From assembly GCA_024704765.1 (NCBI GenBank), contig JAKMXF010000006.1:1-64000 (forward strand): a DNA stretch of 64,000 nt, in the 5' to 3' direction. A program made the translations under genes and the position numbers. The DNA is from Oopsacas minuta (Eukaryota > Porifera > Hexactinellida > Lyssacinosida > Leucopsacidae). The first letter of the stretch is position 1. Every line of letters starts with the position of its first letter. Shown in pieces: positions 1 through 11,198 of this stretch. The notes below the pieces were generated by a model that made no database searches, was not told where the DNA came from, and worked only from the letters and a program-made list of their open reading frames with translations.

Positions 1-28
1 ATTTAGCTCTAATCATAATTCCTCAAAT

Positions 29-1285
29 ATGTTAATTACAAGAAGAATAATCATTGCAATCATCATGGTACTTCTGACTGCGACTGGTATAATAATGAAT
101 TTCTTTTACACACAAACACTGACAACTCCCATTGAAAATACTCCCAAAATTTCAACACATCCTCCAAAGATCAAAAACAAGAACATGACAGCTATTTTGA
201 ATAATTCACCATGGATTGAGTACAGAAACAATTGGAAAGGTAAAATAGTAATCGTATCTGATATGAAAAACAAAAAGATAATCCTTCCAAATCAATACGT
301 CATAACTATGGAGAAGAAAGGTCCACATCCTTTGACACAAGTTTATCCCAAATTTCTAGATCGTATTAACTCAGTGAATGATAATTGTGCAAAGTTAACT
401 CACAAATTTACCCACGAACTAAATCTTGGTAGCTCCATCTATTCCTTACATTTCAATGCTGATTATGAAGTAGTTCGTTGTCTTGTACCAAAAGCAACAT
501 CTCATATTTGGACTAAGAAATTTGGGGATATGATGAACACTGACCATCATTATACTAATGAACAAATCAGGCAGAAAGTAAGTGTTACAAACCATTTCCA
601 AAGTCCTCTAGATACAGCACGTCGTATGCAGACATATACAAAGTTTTTCATTTATAGACACCCATTTGAACGACTTATATCTGGATTTTGTGACAAATTT
701 GCTGCCACTACATTCACAACGCAGTCTTTCCTGAAACGTTATGGTAAACAAATTATTAAAATAAATTACCTTAAAAATTACAAAATATCTTCCATTAATG
801 AATTAGATGCTAAATATCCGAATTTGGACAAAGACAAAAGGCAAGAAATTATCAAGCAAATTGACCGTATGAACTTACCTATTCTAAATTATAATCTCAC
901 ATTCTTAGAATTTGTTACTTTTGTTACCGATTCTCTGAATATTCATTCGATAGATAAACTGAACATTCATTGGAAGCCAGTATCGAGATTATGTAATCCA
1001 TGTTCTGTTCATTATGACATCATCATTGATCACGACTTTGTAACTACAGAATCACAACTGTTAGTCGATTATCTCCAACAAAACAAAGAAACTAATCGTC
1101 CAATATATTTTGAACCCTATCAAAGACTTTCAACCCGTGAGAAATGTAACCAGTATTTTCGTGATATTCCGAATAACATTCGGTTGAAATTGTATGAAGT
1201 TTACCGTGATGATTTCACTTTATTCAGGTATAGCTATAATGGTGCTAGCAAGGAGTTTGCTTGTGAAGAGAATAGAACTGATTGA
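29..1285 (+). CDS. Golgi carbohydrate sulfotransferase (Sulfotransfer_2 / CHST8-14 type)
   Basis: Single-exon 418-aa type II membrane protein expected to move sulfate from PAPS to a glycan in the Golgi lumen. A hydrophobic anchor lies at about residues 6-26. The 5'-phosphosulfate-binding loop is CLVPKATS near residue 150 and the 3'-phosphate-binding motif is YRHPFERLISGFCDKF near residue 208. The family's C-terminal HWKPVSRLCNPC block starts near residue 313. These three blocks in this order are typical of CHST8-14 enzymes, and the length is normal for them. The ATG at 29 directly precedes the anchor. The acceptor sugar cannot be told from sequence. A decayed paralogue lies at 41.1-42.2 kb on the other strand. 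Confidence 0.9.
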   Translation: MLITRRIIIAIIMVLLTATGIIMNFFYTQTLTTPIENTPKISTHPPKIKNKNMTAILNNSPWIEYRNNWKGKIVIVSDMKNKKIILPNQYVITMEKKGPHPLTQVYPKFLDRINSVNDNCAKLTHKFTHELNLGSSIYSLHFNADYEVVRCLVPKATSHIWTKKFGDMMNTDHHYTNEQIRQKVSVTNHFQSPLDTARRMQTYTKFFIYRHPFERLISGFCDKFAATTFTTQSFLKRYGKQIIKINYLKNYKISSINELDAKYPNLDKDKRQEIIKQIDRMNLPILNYNLTFLEFVTFVTDSLNIHSIDKLNIHWKPVSRLCNPCSVHYDIIIDHDFVTTESQLLVDYLQQNKETNRPIYFEPYQRLSTREKCNQYFRDIPNNIRLKLYEVYRDDFTLFRYSYNGASKEFACEENRTD

Positions 1286-2862
1286 TGACAGAGATACGGA
1301 TTGCTTATTGTTGCATACTGTATGATTTCCTTTAGTTTGGAAATTATCTTGATCTCTTGTCTACTAAAGTCTATGCTTGAGCCTAATTGCGTTGATTTTG
1401 TTAGGCCCAATTTTACCTTCTTTGGCTGTAAGAATTGGCGACGAACCCGGAGTGTTGGGGGATGTCACGAAAATTGGTCCTGGATACCAAATTTGGCCAA
1501 CCAAAAACTTATCTTAAATTATCAACAACTCCAGAGACACTGTCACAATATGCAGAGGCTAGCTTTCTACGCTAATGTCCAATTTCTGCGTTGACAATTC
1601 TAAAAGCAAGTACAAAACATAGGACCATGGAATATTGTTTCTAGATTGGTGAAAAAACTCCCCTGACAAATTTTACCCGGCCAAAATTGGTTCCGATCAT
1701 TGTTGGTGTTGGCTGGCTAAAACTGTCAGAACAACATTGGCCAGCATTTGTAAGTGGAATAACAATAATAATAATATACACTTCTATAGCGCAGATTCCA
1801 TATAAATATGTTCAATTGCGCTGTACAAGTAAAGTGCATGGATACTATGGTCAAACCTCGTTAATACGAATTTCTGGTTAAGACGAACAGAATTTTACAC
1901 AATTTTAGTCCATACAATGGATGTACGATTGTTTTTACTCTGGTTAATACGTCTCCAGATAAAGAGTACAAATCTCGACGGTCCCTTGGTGTACGTATTA
2001 ACACGGTTCTACTATAAATGTAAAAATTATAAATTTTTGTGTAGATACTTATTTATGTTGTGTACTGTATTCTGAAAGGGGGGACCTTCACTTGACTGAA
2101 TCATTTTCAATATGTCACTTCTCCGAAAGTACTGATGTTTTAAGTATTCTATGAATTGATTGTATTCAATTGATTATTCTAACATGCATGGGTAATACAA
2201 GGAAAATGAAATTGAAATAAGAACGAAATGAAGTAGATTTATGATTAGGTGTATACCTTGAAAATTGAATCAATAGTTGAACGGCATACGGGACAAGTTT
2301 GTCTTAGATTTTTATATTTTGGCGGCAATCGGAGCAACAATTTGCATGCCTGCATGGTATAAATACCCAAGTTTCCAGTCGTGGCATACAATACAATGGT
2401 TCCCCATTGTTGGAGTATCATCGATCACACCTTCATCTTCAGAGCTACTTGAGAATTCATCTTGAGTACTCACAACATTACCTCATAGCTTTTAGGTATT
2501 CTAGTGGATTGTATACTCTATCTTTGAGTTCATGTTTACATTTCATTCTGTCTTCATCGTGTTTCCCTACTTCCTCGTTGTAGTTTTGGGTCTCTGAAAT
2601 AGATATCTAGGATCTAAATTTCATGGAATACTAGTTCTAGAAATGGGCAAAGATCTCGTAATTTTGGCTCCTTGGACCAATTTGCCATTCGCACCGAAAT
2701 TTCGTGACAGAGCAAAAATCCATTAAATTTCAGAATTTACTATTTGCCCGCGAGAAACCATATAACTCAGGCTTATCCGTTAGAGTTTGCATCTTTGCGT
2801 TTAGATTGCTTTCTACTGATTTCATTTTTCTAAAAGATTTAGATTTGTATTTGCTTAATCTC
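1286..2862. other. intergenic stretch, no supported gene
   Basis: Only short chance reading frames are present. It contains one degenerate TA-type MITE at about 1845-2014. The remainder shows no domain, RNA gene or clear repeat. An in-frame extension of the DcpS frame begins at a GTG at 2704 but has no ATG before 2863. Confidence 0.6.
1845..2014. mobile_element. degenerate pogo/Tigger-like MITE
   Basis: The left end reads ...AAACCTCGTTAATACG and the right end CGTATTAACACGGTTCTA, which are imperfect inverted copies. The same end type (CAGTGGAACTCG.. / ..TTCTACTG, flanked by TA) recurs in better-preserved copies at 3999, 6712 and 51735. The outermost bases have drifted here. Confidence 0.55.
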
Positions 2863-3837
2863 ATGGCTTCAGCAGAAGAGGATGTGAAAAAAATTAAAAT
2901 CACCCCTGAGGGAGACAGCAACAATGACATTATCAAAAACAAGAATTCTCAACTGATCGATTTATCAAAATTCTTAATGACTAGTGTCCTGAATCAATTG
3001 TCTCGTAGTAAAGATATATTCATACTCGGAAAGTTCTGCGATCAGCCTGAAGGCGAACAGGCCATCGTCTTGATTAATAAAGATACTATTACAGGAGAAT
3101 CACTAGTACCTGCTACGTTTGAGAATATTTCTCTATCTGCTGATATGGGTAATGATATTTATGAGAAATATATTGCAAAGTTGCCTGTCCAACTAAGTGG
3201 TGGGAAAATCACTGTAATCCGCCCCGCGACAGAGCAACATATACGAAAATATTCCGCGCAGTTATACGGTTTTATACACGAAACACCGGAAATGTATCAG
3301 AAAATCACGAAACAGTTTATCGAGGAAAAATCACTTTCCCATAATTGGGTGTATAATATATTAGAAGATAAATCTGAAGCAGATCGAGTACTATGCAGAG
3401 ATAATGATCCTTCCATAGGATTTGTATTAATGCCAGATCTTAAGTGGGATATCACAGATAAAACAACTCTATACTTACTGGCTATTGTAATGCGTCGTGA
3501 TATCAAATCTATTAGAGATTTGACAAAAGAACATTTGCCATTGCTTAAAAATATCCGAAGCAAATCCCTTGCGTTTATCACAGAAAAATGGGGATATTCT
3601 CAACGCGAAATTCGCAGTTATATCCATTATCAGCCTTCTTACTATCATTTCCATGTACACATAACATTCTGTGGGTATGAAGCTCCAGGCACGCATGTTG
3701 GTAAAGCTCATTTACTGGAGGATGTCATTGACAATATAGAGCTAGTTTCTGAATTTTATTCCAGGAAAACTCTATCTTTCATTTACCCTACCACACATCC
3801 ATTATTCACGGCCTTAACAAAAACCTCATCTACCTAG
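2863..3837 (+). CDS. DCPS: scavenger mRNA-decapping enzyme DcpS (HIT family)
   Basis: 324-aa single-exon gene (human DcpS is 337 aa). DcpS hydrolyses the m7GpppN cap left after 3'-to-5' mRNA decay. The HIT signature H-x-H-x-H is seen as QPSYYHFHVHI near residues 256-266; the middle histidine is the expected nucleophile. The block following it, EAPGTHVGKAHLLEDVI, is characteristic of metazoan DcpS rather than other HIT hydrolases. The N-terminal swapped-dimer domain occupies roughly residues 20-130. The frame stays open 53 codons upstream of the ATG at 2863 but without another ATG, and MASAEEDVKK is a plausible start. No frame damage. Confidence 0.93.
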   Translation: MASAEEDVKKIKITPEGDSNNDIIKNKNSQLIDLSKFLMTSVLNQLSRSKDIFILGKFCDQPEGEQAIVLINKDTITGESLVPATFENISLSADMGNDIYEKYIAKLPVQLSGGKITVIRPATEQHIRKYSAQLYGFIHETPEMYQKITKQFIEEKSLSHNWVYNILEDKSEADRVLCRDNDPSIGFVLMPDLKWDITDKTTLYLLAIVMRRDIKSIRDLTKEHLPLLKNIRSKSLAFITEKWGYSQREIRSYIHYQPSYYHFHVHITFCGYEAPGTHVGKAHLLEDVIDNIELVSEFYSRKTLSFIYPTTHPLFTALTKTSST

Positions 3838-3998
3838 ATTTATCTCGATGTTGAGTATATTCTTAATTCTACTGGACTAAATCACTTTAGTTAATTTGAT
3901 TTGAATTGTGTAGTTTTCTTATTATTGTTATTCGACCCATTATAATACGTAATTCATAGTAACAGATTGAATGATGACTCATCGAAATTTACCTAATA

Positions 3999-4270
3999 CA
4001 GTGGAACTCGGATAATACTGTTTTGACAAAATGGCCCACCCCCGACATGATTATTAGTTATTTAACCATGGATTGCGGATTTCGTATTTATGATATATTG
4101 TAATCCCCTTCCAATCTCGCATCAAAAATCCTTGGACAACATCCAACCAGATATACCTACTCTCCATGGTAAATTTATAATATTTAATACCAATTTCTTA
4201 AGGGACCATTTTCGTCAAAACAAGGCTTCATCGAGAAATCAATCAAGTACGAATTATCCGAGTTTTACTG
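3999..4270. mobile_element. pogo/Tigger-like MITE with TA target duplication
   Basis: Starts CAGTGGAACTCGGATAAT and ends with the inverted ATTATCCGAGTTTTACTG. TA flanks both ends (3997-3998 and 4271-4272), the hallmark of Tc1/mariner/pogo insertion. 272 bp with no coding capacity. Confidence 0.8.
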
Positions 4271-4373
4271 TAGTTTAGAAGCGGTAAATTTTGATGCATC
4301 ACAATATGTATTTCAACCACCCTTTCCATTTTCTGAACATGCCTATCATGCTGATATCCTATATTATAACAAC

Positions 4374-4776
4374 CAGAGCATTAAGCGCTCCTTATTCTTT
4401 GGAGCCCGCCCTGAAATAAGAGCGGCCCACCTCCGCTCTTTACTGAGAAAAGGAGCGCACTCCGGTTCCCGCTCCAATCGCGCTCCTTTAATTCTTTCAG
4501 ATTTACATTAGATTTGTATTTTAAGTAATCAGGATTGAATATAACCATTGTATATTCGGGTAATCGCTAAATGTGTAACTTCAAACCATTTCAATAAATT
4601 GTGAATTATGCAAAAGCGTCCCAGCATCACTCTTATAGCAAGAATACTGAATTTTATAAAGAATAACGATGAAATCTGTAAATTGTTTGCATTTAATAGG
4701 AGCTCCTTCAAAAATGGAGCACCACTCCACCTTTCGCTCCTGAATCATAAATAGAGCGCCCTCCTTTAATGCTCTG
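4374..4776. mobile_element. hAT-like non-autonomous element
   Basis: Ends CAGAGCATTAA / TTAATGCTCTG are inverted copies and fit the CAGRG..CYCTG rule for hAT termini. Subterminal GAGCGC/GGAGC motifs recur in both orientations on both sides. The flanking octamers ATAACAAC (4366-4373) and ATGACAAG (4777-4784) match at six of eight positions, as expected for an aged 8-bp target duplication. Confidence 0.7.
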
Positions 4777-6240
4777 ATGACAAGCTATTGTAAAATGCTA
4801 AAGAGACGGAGGTATTCGTATAACCTAGGGGGGTATACACCAGCTTTATGATAAGCTTACATACCGTTACATAATCAAAAATATTCTGGAATTAGTATAT
4901 TGTACAACTAATACACTGTTGTAATAATTATTTTTAGAATTAATTAGGTGCACTATTTGGATAGGCTTTCGGTTGCTATAAATTTGAATTAGTTCTATAG
5001 GAATCCATTAGATTATATTAGATGCTTTGTGGCTAATTCTCCTAATTAGAGTTACTCTATAAATTATTATCGAATAGGAGGGGGCCTGACCTTAGAGCTC
5101 AGTGAACATGAACCAGTTGTTGGCTAAAGGATTTCTGTTCGTTCAACAAAAATTTGCGCCATCTTTTCCTTTTTCATGGACGTAAATAAGAGTGGGGTAG
5201 ACGGGTATATATCCTGTTCCAATTTAGCCTTTTCTTATTTAGTCTTAGACATATCCCTTCAGGGTACAAAATTACTAGCAGTATTCGAGTGTACTTCTTT
5301 TCCGAGTTCTACTGTACTTACATTCATTAATGATATGTTTGAATACAACGCTCGTATTTACTACTTCGGCCTCTTTTCCTAATCCTCGGAGAAGCTAGTA
5401 AGTATTTTCTGGAATATCAGACACTGAATTGTCCATTTAAAATACATATTCCACGCACTTAAAAGGTATGAGCTCCGCAAATATTTATTCGAGCTATCAA
5501 CTACCGTCCCAATCAACCGTGAGATTTTACCGTTAGATCCACGATAATCCGTGAGGCTCATGGATAACCAGTAAGAGTAGGCATATCTGCGCTTATTCAG
5601 GCATTTACGATATGGTAGATTGGTGACGCTAGTGTTACCAGATTATGTACATTAGAGTTCATGCCAAGTTTATGCCCAAAGTCCACGCTAATGTTCATGA
5701 TCCCTGTCATTTTCTTGTCATTAGCCAAAAGTTCTTTACCAGAGCAAAAATATGAACTTTGTTCATTATATGGCAACACTCTGACAATCAATTTCTATTA
5801 TTTGTTATTGGCTGTCAGTATTAATTGATGCTTCATGATTATATATGAATTTTACTGTACCAAATGTAATTAGTTACTCAACCAGAATTGTAATATATAT
5901 TTCTCATACTTGAGATTACACAATACGTATTTTATCACTCTTTCTGTTTTCCTTATTACATTCTATTACCACGACTTTTATAGCTACAAAGTTTGTTCTT
6001 CGTCCAACTGCTTCTCAAGTGGAAACGATTATCAGCTTATATGAATTTACCCACTCAACTACAATATCTTTATTTGCCTTCGCTTATTTTGCGTTTATTT
6101 CCTATATCAAATCAAGATCTCTATGTTGAAGAGCTCAAATCTATACATCAAATATTGAACAGCATCGAAAACACCATTTCCAAAGCATATTTCCATTTTA
6201 TGAATATATCTCTCAGTAAAAACGTAAATTTTCCTAAAAC

Positions 6241-8166
6241 ATGGCTAAAATCAATGTCAACCGTGAAGTGACCGACGTTTTCTATCGCTACAAAATGCCC
6301 GCAATTGTCGCTAAGGTCGAGGGTAAAGGCAACGGGGTGCGTACAGTCCTACCGAACCTTCATGATATCGCTAAAGCCCTTGAACGCCCATCCGTCTATC
6401 TTCTGAAATTTTTTGGACATGAAGTCGGAACACAGACTCAGATGGAGAAACAGTCTCCACAAGAGGTTAGTAATTCTTGTTTACTTAATTATTCATATCA
6501 TGTGTTTCTCTACTCTTTTATTTGGAGAAATTTGTTAATATATCTCCCTAAAATATTTTCAACTTTCCCCCACATTTTTGGTAAATATTCCCATTATAGA
6601 GTTCACTTTAGCTGTATTTTCACATAAAACATATATAGCCAGCACAAACTGAATAACATCTCTGTTCCCTAATTTAACTAACTCACTGTATTTTCTTATT
6701 TATCCATGGTACAGTGGTCCTCGTTAATACTGAATACGGTTGGTACGAATTTACGGAGAAGAAGAACAAATATTTACACATAATCAGCTCCCTACAATGG
6801 TTATTCATTGTCTGTCAGTATTCTTATTAACCATGTTCTGCTGTACTTATAATCTTATTTACAGATTCGCTATATAATCAATGGAATTCACAGTGCTTCC
6901 AAGCTCCAAGACATTCTCCATCATTTCGTGAAGAGATTCGTTTTGTGTTCTGAATGCTCCAACCCAGAAACTGACCTCTTCGTTAAGAATGACAGAATAA
7001 CTATGAATTGCAAGGCCTGTGGTTACATTGGTCAGATTGTAATTGTCAGCAAGAGTGAGGGTAAAATGGAGTCATATATCGTTAAAAATCCGATCGATGA
7101 TACAACTGGCAGCAAAAAGACCGGTAAGAAAAGTAAGAAAGCTCATGAGAAGAAGCAACGTAAATCACCAGATGATGAACGTCCTTCTGACGTCATTTCA
7201 CCAGAAGTCAAACTATCTAATGCAAACCAAGTTGATGAAGTATCTTCTGAGGAATGGACTGAGAATGTAACCAGTCTCAGTGATAAATTGAAGGGCAGAG
7301 CTATTTCGAACGTAACCGCTCTAATACAAGATGATGCTATTTCTCAGCAAACTCTACAGCAAAGAACTAATACATTATTAGAAATGGCTAAAGATATCTA
7401 CGTTAAGAAGGGTATTAGCGGTCTCAGAGGGTCGGTGACGTATCTGAAGAATGAAGCAGGTAAACTAGATTTGGAGAATAGAGCTGCTCCTATTCTTGCG
7501 GAGATTTTGTATTCTAAGTCTATTATTGAAGAAATACCAAAATCTGCTGAAGTTCTCATTCATGTAAGTTAATACATAGCTTTGTTTAATATTACTATGC
7601 CATAAGTCAGGGCCGGCCGTGAAGCTGGCAAATTGTGCCGTGACCTGACAGTATTTTCCTCGCGGGAAACTGGGAATCGAGACACAATTTTTTTGATTGA
7701 ATATAATAAAGTTAGATTAAATGATGGATTCCTTTGAAAGATCTTAATGTTATTGCATTTAGAAAGGGCGGGCATGCACCTTTTTCAAAAATTTCCCATC
7801 CATCCCCGAGGTTATTTTTCGAACACTGGCATTTTGGGATGGGATTTGGATTTCGGGTCCATCTTTCACATTTTGGATATTAATCATATCTTCACAGTTC
7901 AGTTCACATCTTAACCGATCAGGCCTGAAGTTTCACTTTCGTAATGAAAAGGAATGCTAAAATTTTCCATTTCGTATGACTAATTCCCGCACCAAAAATG
8001 ATATTTTAGCACTTTTGACATCATAAAATCAAATATTTTCCCGCAAAATTCGGTTATCGCTTAATATATGTAATTTTTAAACTGTATACTATTAGTAATA
8101 ATTATTACTTAAACACCTCTAGGCTAGTTAATCACCTTATGAATAATGTACTAATTCATTTGTATT

Positions 8167-8232
<66 letters not shown>

Positions 8233-8672
8233 GTGTATATTTTCTATAGTTCACTTATGAGAATCCAAAAGCTCAGAGACATGTGTTAGGCGTAATGGAG
8301 TCCCTTGTATTACAACATCGTTCTTTCCTACTAAAACGCGTTCCACACATCCTCAAATGTTTCTATGACAACGATCTTATTGAAGAGGAATGTATTCTAG
8401 ACTGGGATTTGAACCCAAGTAAGAAATACGTTCCAGACCATGAGCTACAGATGGAAATGCGTAAATCAGCTGGCATATTCACGTCATGGCTGAGAGAAGC
8501 AGAAAATGAACCAGGCTCAGGCACAGACGATATTGGTGATGACATCAAAGTTGAATTCGCTGAAAACAATGTAGTGAATAATTCTAACTCAGGAACAAAC
8601 CATGTTTCAGTAGGACAGGTGTCTGCACCTGTGGTTGATACAGATCTAGATGATCTCATAGATAACATATAA
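6241..8672 (+). CDS. EIF5: translation initiation factor eIF5, three exons
   Basis: GTPase-activating protein for eIF2 in the 43S complex. Exons 6241-6465, 6865-7563 and 8250-8672 give 448 aa (human 431). Both introns are phase 0 with GT-AG ends (GTTAGT..ACAG; GTAAGT..ATAG). The start has NREVTDVFYRYKMP, where Arg16 corresponds to the catalytic Arg15 of human eIF5. A zinc ribbon follows at C103-x2-C106 and C124-x2-C127, then a charged lysine/acidic linker (about 145-205) and the C-terminal W2/HEAT domain with VPHILKCFYDNDLIEEE. The protein ends in the usual acidic tail (DLDDLIDNI). Intron 1 carries a MITE; intron 2 carries a diverged dispersed repeat and an (ACT)n tract. Confidence 0.95.
6712..6843. 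mobile_element. pogo-like MITE in eIF5 intron 1
   Basis: Left end CAGTGGTCCTCGTTAATAC, right end TTATTAACCATGTTCTGCTG, TA on both sides (6710-6711 and 6844-6845). 132 bp. It lies wholly inside the intron, ending about 20 bp before the acceptor. Confidence 0.75.
7925..8090. repeat. dispersed repeat, copy in eIF5 intron 2
   Basis: Shares an ordered series of words with 13445-13580: a GAAGT..TTCGTAATGAAA block, then CCAATTC/TAATTCC, an A-rich block, CATAAAATCA/GAATCACAC, ATTTTCC and CGGTTATC/TGGTTAATC. No ends or target duplication were recognised, so the family is unnamed. Confidence 0.5.
8168..8232. repeat. (ACT)n microsatellite in eIF5 intron 2
   Basis: About 21 uninterrupted ACT units, ending 17 bp before the splice acceptor of exon 3. 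It occupies the place where the polypyrimidine tract and branch point would be sought, and is likely length-polymorphic. Confidence 0.95.
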
Positions 8673-9280
8673 GCACATTATAGACTGTATTAGATAGTGT
8701 GTTTGTAGATTAACACAGATTATTAGCATCTGTTAGAAACACTGATTAGTTATAGAGTAGTGTTTAGTCCATCTGTTAGTTAACTTACCAGTTAGTGTGA
8801 TGGTTATGTATTTGATTTATCAGCTTATTATCTGTTGTTATACCGGTTACAAGGTATTTCTGTTGTCCATATATCTGGGATGTTTTACGAATTTCGCGTA
8901 AAAGTGGAGCATGTTTATATGGGGCGAGGACTCGGGATACCCACCTAATTTTTCCTAAAATTATTCTTGCCATTGCATATTGCAGCCAATTTTCCAATTT
9001 CTGTTGATCTATTTCAGGATTTCTCAGACTCTCATGAGCTCTGACGAAACTTTGTTTTTTCAGGACCACACCCAGGACGACATATTGGTCAATTTTAACG
9101 AAATTGGTCATGTAGCTTATTAAACCTGGCCAAAATTCCATAAATTTTATATGTCCACAGTGTGGCCAAGTTGGCCTTATGACCACAGGTTAAAAACCTT
9201 AATCAATTTTTCTTTGTTATATTTATTCCGTGGAATCAATCCTCTAAATATTATTTGATTGAGAAATCCTAATGTATATT
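8673..9280. other. intergenic, no gene seen
   Basis: A 133-codon minus-strand frame (8785-9186) is present but shows no domain, no compositional bias like the neighbouring genes and no initiation context, and is treated as chance. Confidence 0.5.
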
Positions 9281-9326
9281 AGCAACCATAGTGGAACATT
9301 GGTATTTTCAAGTTGTACAAGTATAA
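9281..9326 (+). promoter_or_regulatory. upstream block conserved between NHL paralogues
   Basis: The words AGCAACCAT, ACATTGGTATT, AAGTT and ACAAGTATAA occur in the same order and near-identical spacing at 55873-55918, upstream of the intact NHL gene. Here the block ends 43 bp before the ATG at 9369. Retention upstream of two otherwise diverged genes suggests a core promoter with a GTATAA element, or simply a shared duplicated flank. Confidence 0.55.
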
Positions 9327-9368
9327 ATTGATCAATTATTGGGAAATGATATTTACATAACTGGAATA

Positions 9369-10238
9369 ATGGCTACAAATGAGACAATCAAAGTTATCGA
9401 TAAGTATTCTGAGGTAAAAGAATGGAAGCTACTAGACTACTCTCTCAAGAAGCAGCCTATCATAACTGTTAAGAAGGGACTAAATGCTAATGGTCTAGCT
9501 ATAGATGAACCCAATCAGCTGATCTACATGATAATTTACACTGATCATGGATTCTATTCTATACAAATTGTTACATTTGACGGAAACTTCATAACGAGTT
9601 TTGGAAATTACATGCTCGGACAACCAAATGCTATAGCTGTAACAGAGGACTGTGTATTTGTTTTGGACCTTGCGCTCTTTACTGTATTCCAGTTTAGTGA
9701 TTTCAAGATATCAGAAATTGATACATCTGCAGCTGAAGAGGAATCGCTAAGCAGCCCGTGCGGAATATGTATAGATTACAATGGAGATTTGTATGTAGCT
9801 GACACATACAATCATAGAATTTGTGTATATTCAATTGATTTAAAATTCCTGAGTTGCTTTGGTCACCAAGAGCTACATGATCCTCAAGATGTAACAACCA
9901 CTCATAGCACTATAGTAGTTCTAGATTTCGGTCCCAATTGTGTACACTTTTACTCGAGAAATGGAGACCTGTTACACTCATGTGTTTCTAATGGTCCCGA
10001 TGATTTAGTGTATTATCCAACCGTCTTCTGTTTGGATCCAGCAGGATTTATTCTTATTGCTGATTATTGTCGTCATAATATTAAAATACTATCTCCCACA
10101 GGGCAAATAATCCATGCTATAGGGAGGAGAGGACATGGTAAAGGGGAATTTGTACGTCCACAAGGTATTTGTATATCTAGTCAAGGAATTATATTTGTTA
10201 GTTCTGTTAATCGTAATTTCCCTTTACAGTTATTCTAG
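9369..10238 (+). CDS. NHL-repeat beta-propeller protein lacking its coiled coil
   Basis: About 289 aa from the ATG at 9369. The protein is almost entirely an NHL propeller; clear blades include CGICIDYNGDLYVADTYNHR and the last blade IGRRGHGKGEFVRPQGI. Against the 409-aa paralogue at 55978, the start (MATNE/MATNQ) and the KEWKL/KEWEL entry to the propeller both match. The roughly 115 residues of coiled coil between them are missing, so this is an internally deleted copy. There is no RING or B-box, so it is TRIM-like only in its C-terminal half. NHL propellers usually bind protein or RNA; the partner here is unknown. One early blade reads MIIYTDHGFYS instead of the usual ADWGNSR-type turn, so the propeller may be impaired. 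Confidence 0.75.
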   Translation: MATNETIKVIDKYSEVKEWKLLDYSLKKQPIITVKKGLNANGLAIDEPNQLIYMIIYTDHGFYSIQIVTFDGNFITSFGNYMLGQPNAIAVTEDCVFVLDLALFTVFQFSDFKISEIDTSAAEEESLSSPCGICIDYNGDLYVADTYNHRICVYSIDLKFLSCFGHQELHDPQDVTTTHSTIVVLDFGPNCVHFYSRNGDLLHSCVSNGPDDLVYYPTVFCLDPAGFILIADYCRHNIKILSPTGQIIHAIGRRGHGKGEFVRPQGICISSQGIIFVSSVNRNFPLQLF

Positions 10239-11198
10239 ATTATTTCTTTTACCTGTACTTATTTCAGAATGTAGAAATGCTGGGGTTAACAGCAAATCCT
10301 TCATCCCTCAAAATCAATTTACAACTCTCCAAATTTTGTTTTAAACGCTGTTACATCATACACAGAGTTAATTAGTTGCTATTAATATTGTAATGACTTC
10401 CTCATCAATATACGTACTATAAATTTGTTTCATTCTACTCTAACTGAAATATTGTGACGTCAATCTGTTTCAGATGTCTTGTATACTATTTAGAGGCACT
10501 GATATTCAACATCTATAATATTCAAGAGACTAAGACATTTTGAGGCTCGGCGATTGTCGCGCGAAGCTCTTTGTCAAGTCTTCATATTTCTCGAAAATTA
10601 GTTCGGAATGTGATCGAAATTTGTTATGTAGTAATTGCTGGAAAATCTTCATTGTTCCGCGTACAAGTCTCAAATAGGCTTCAGAACTTGAGACAGCGCT
10701 TCGCTTGTCAATCGCGCTCAATTCCGCTACGCTCGTTAGCACATTTAATATTTAAGGAAGTGAGGGAATTAATCCCCTTGAATCAAAATCCTACATCAAT
10801 CATTGATCAAAAATTTCACAAATTTTCACCATGAAATAATAAACATGTAGAAACTATTTGCCATAAGCTCTATTTCACGTAATGGACATGCGCTGTGTAC
10901 TTCTTATTACCTCCGAGCTCAAATATCCATGGTACTTTAATACAGTGCCTCACAAAGCAGGACCTAAAATTATCCAGCTCAAATAAAATTTTAAATTTAT
11001 TAAAACTGCAAACATTTCTGGTCGCTACTTGTGCTGTTTCCATCCGTAGTTATTTTCATACAGAACCCGTGAGACTTGCTGCTTTTCCTTAAGATTCGGA
11101 ACTTCCGCTTACAGCTCGTCTATTACGTCTATTTCTTATGACAAATACAACTCAATAAATCCATTCCAAGCTTATGCTATGTTATTCTGATACAATTA
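10239..11198. other. intergenic, no gene seen
   Basis: Short frames in both orientations around 10530-10830 overlap one another and resemble nothing known. No repeat ends were found. Confidence 0.5.

Larger units (their letters stand above)
3838..6240. other. intergenic, two transposon relics
   Basis: No supportable gene. It contains a TA-flanked MITE (3999-4270), a hAT-like element (4374-4776) and a lone pogo-like right end at about 5289-5314 ending CCGAGTTCTACTG. The stretch 5600-5800 is open on the minus strand but has no recognisable content. Confidence 0.6.

Noticed and set aside
1301-1594. 97-codon frame just after the sulfotransferase stop
   Set aside because: No start context of note, no domain, and the frame ends inside unremarkable intergenic sequence.
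2704-2862. N-terminal extension of the DcpS frame
   Set aside because: Begins with GTG, is not protein-like, and the ATG at 2863 gives a product of normal DcpS length.
8785-9186. 133-codon minus-strand frame
   Set aside because: Overlaps a repeat-like region, has no recognisable motif, and codon use does not resemble neighbouring genes.
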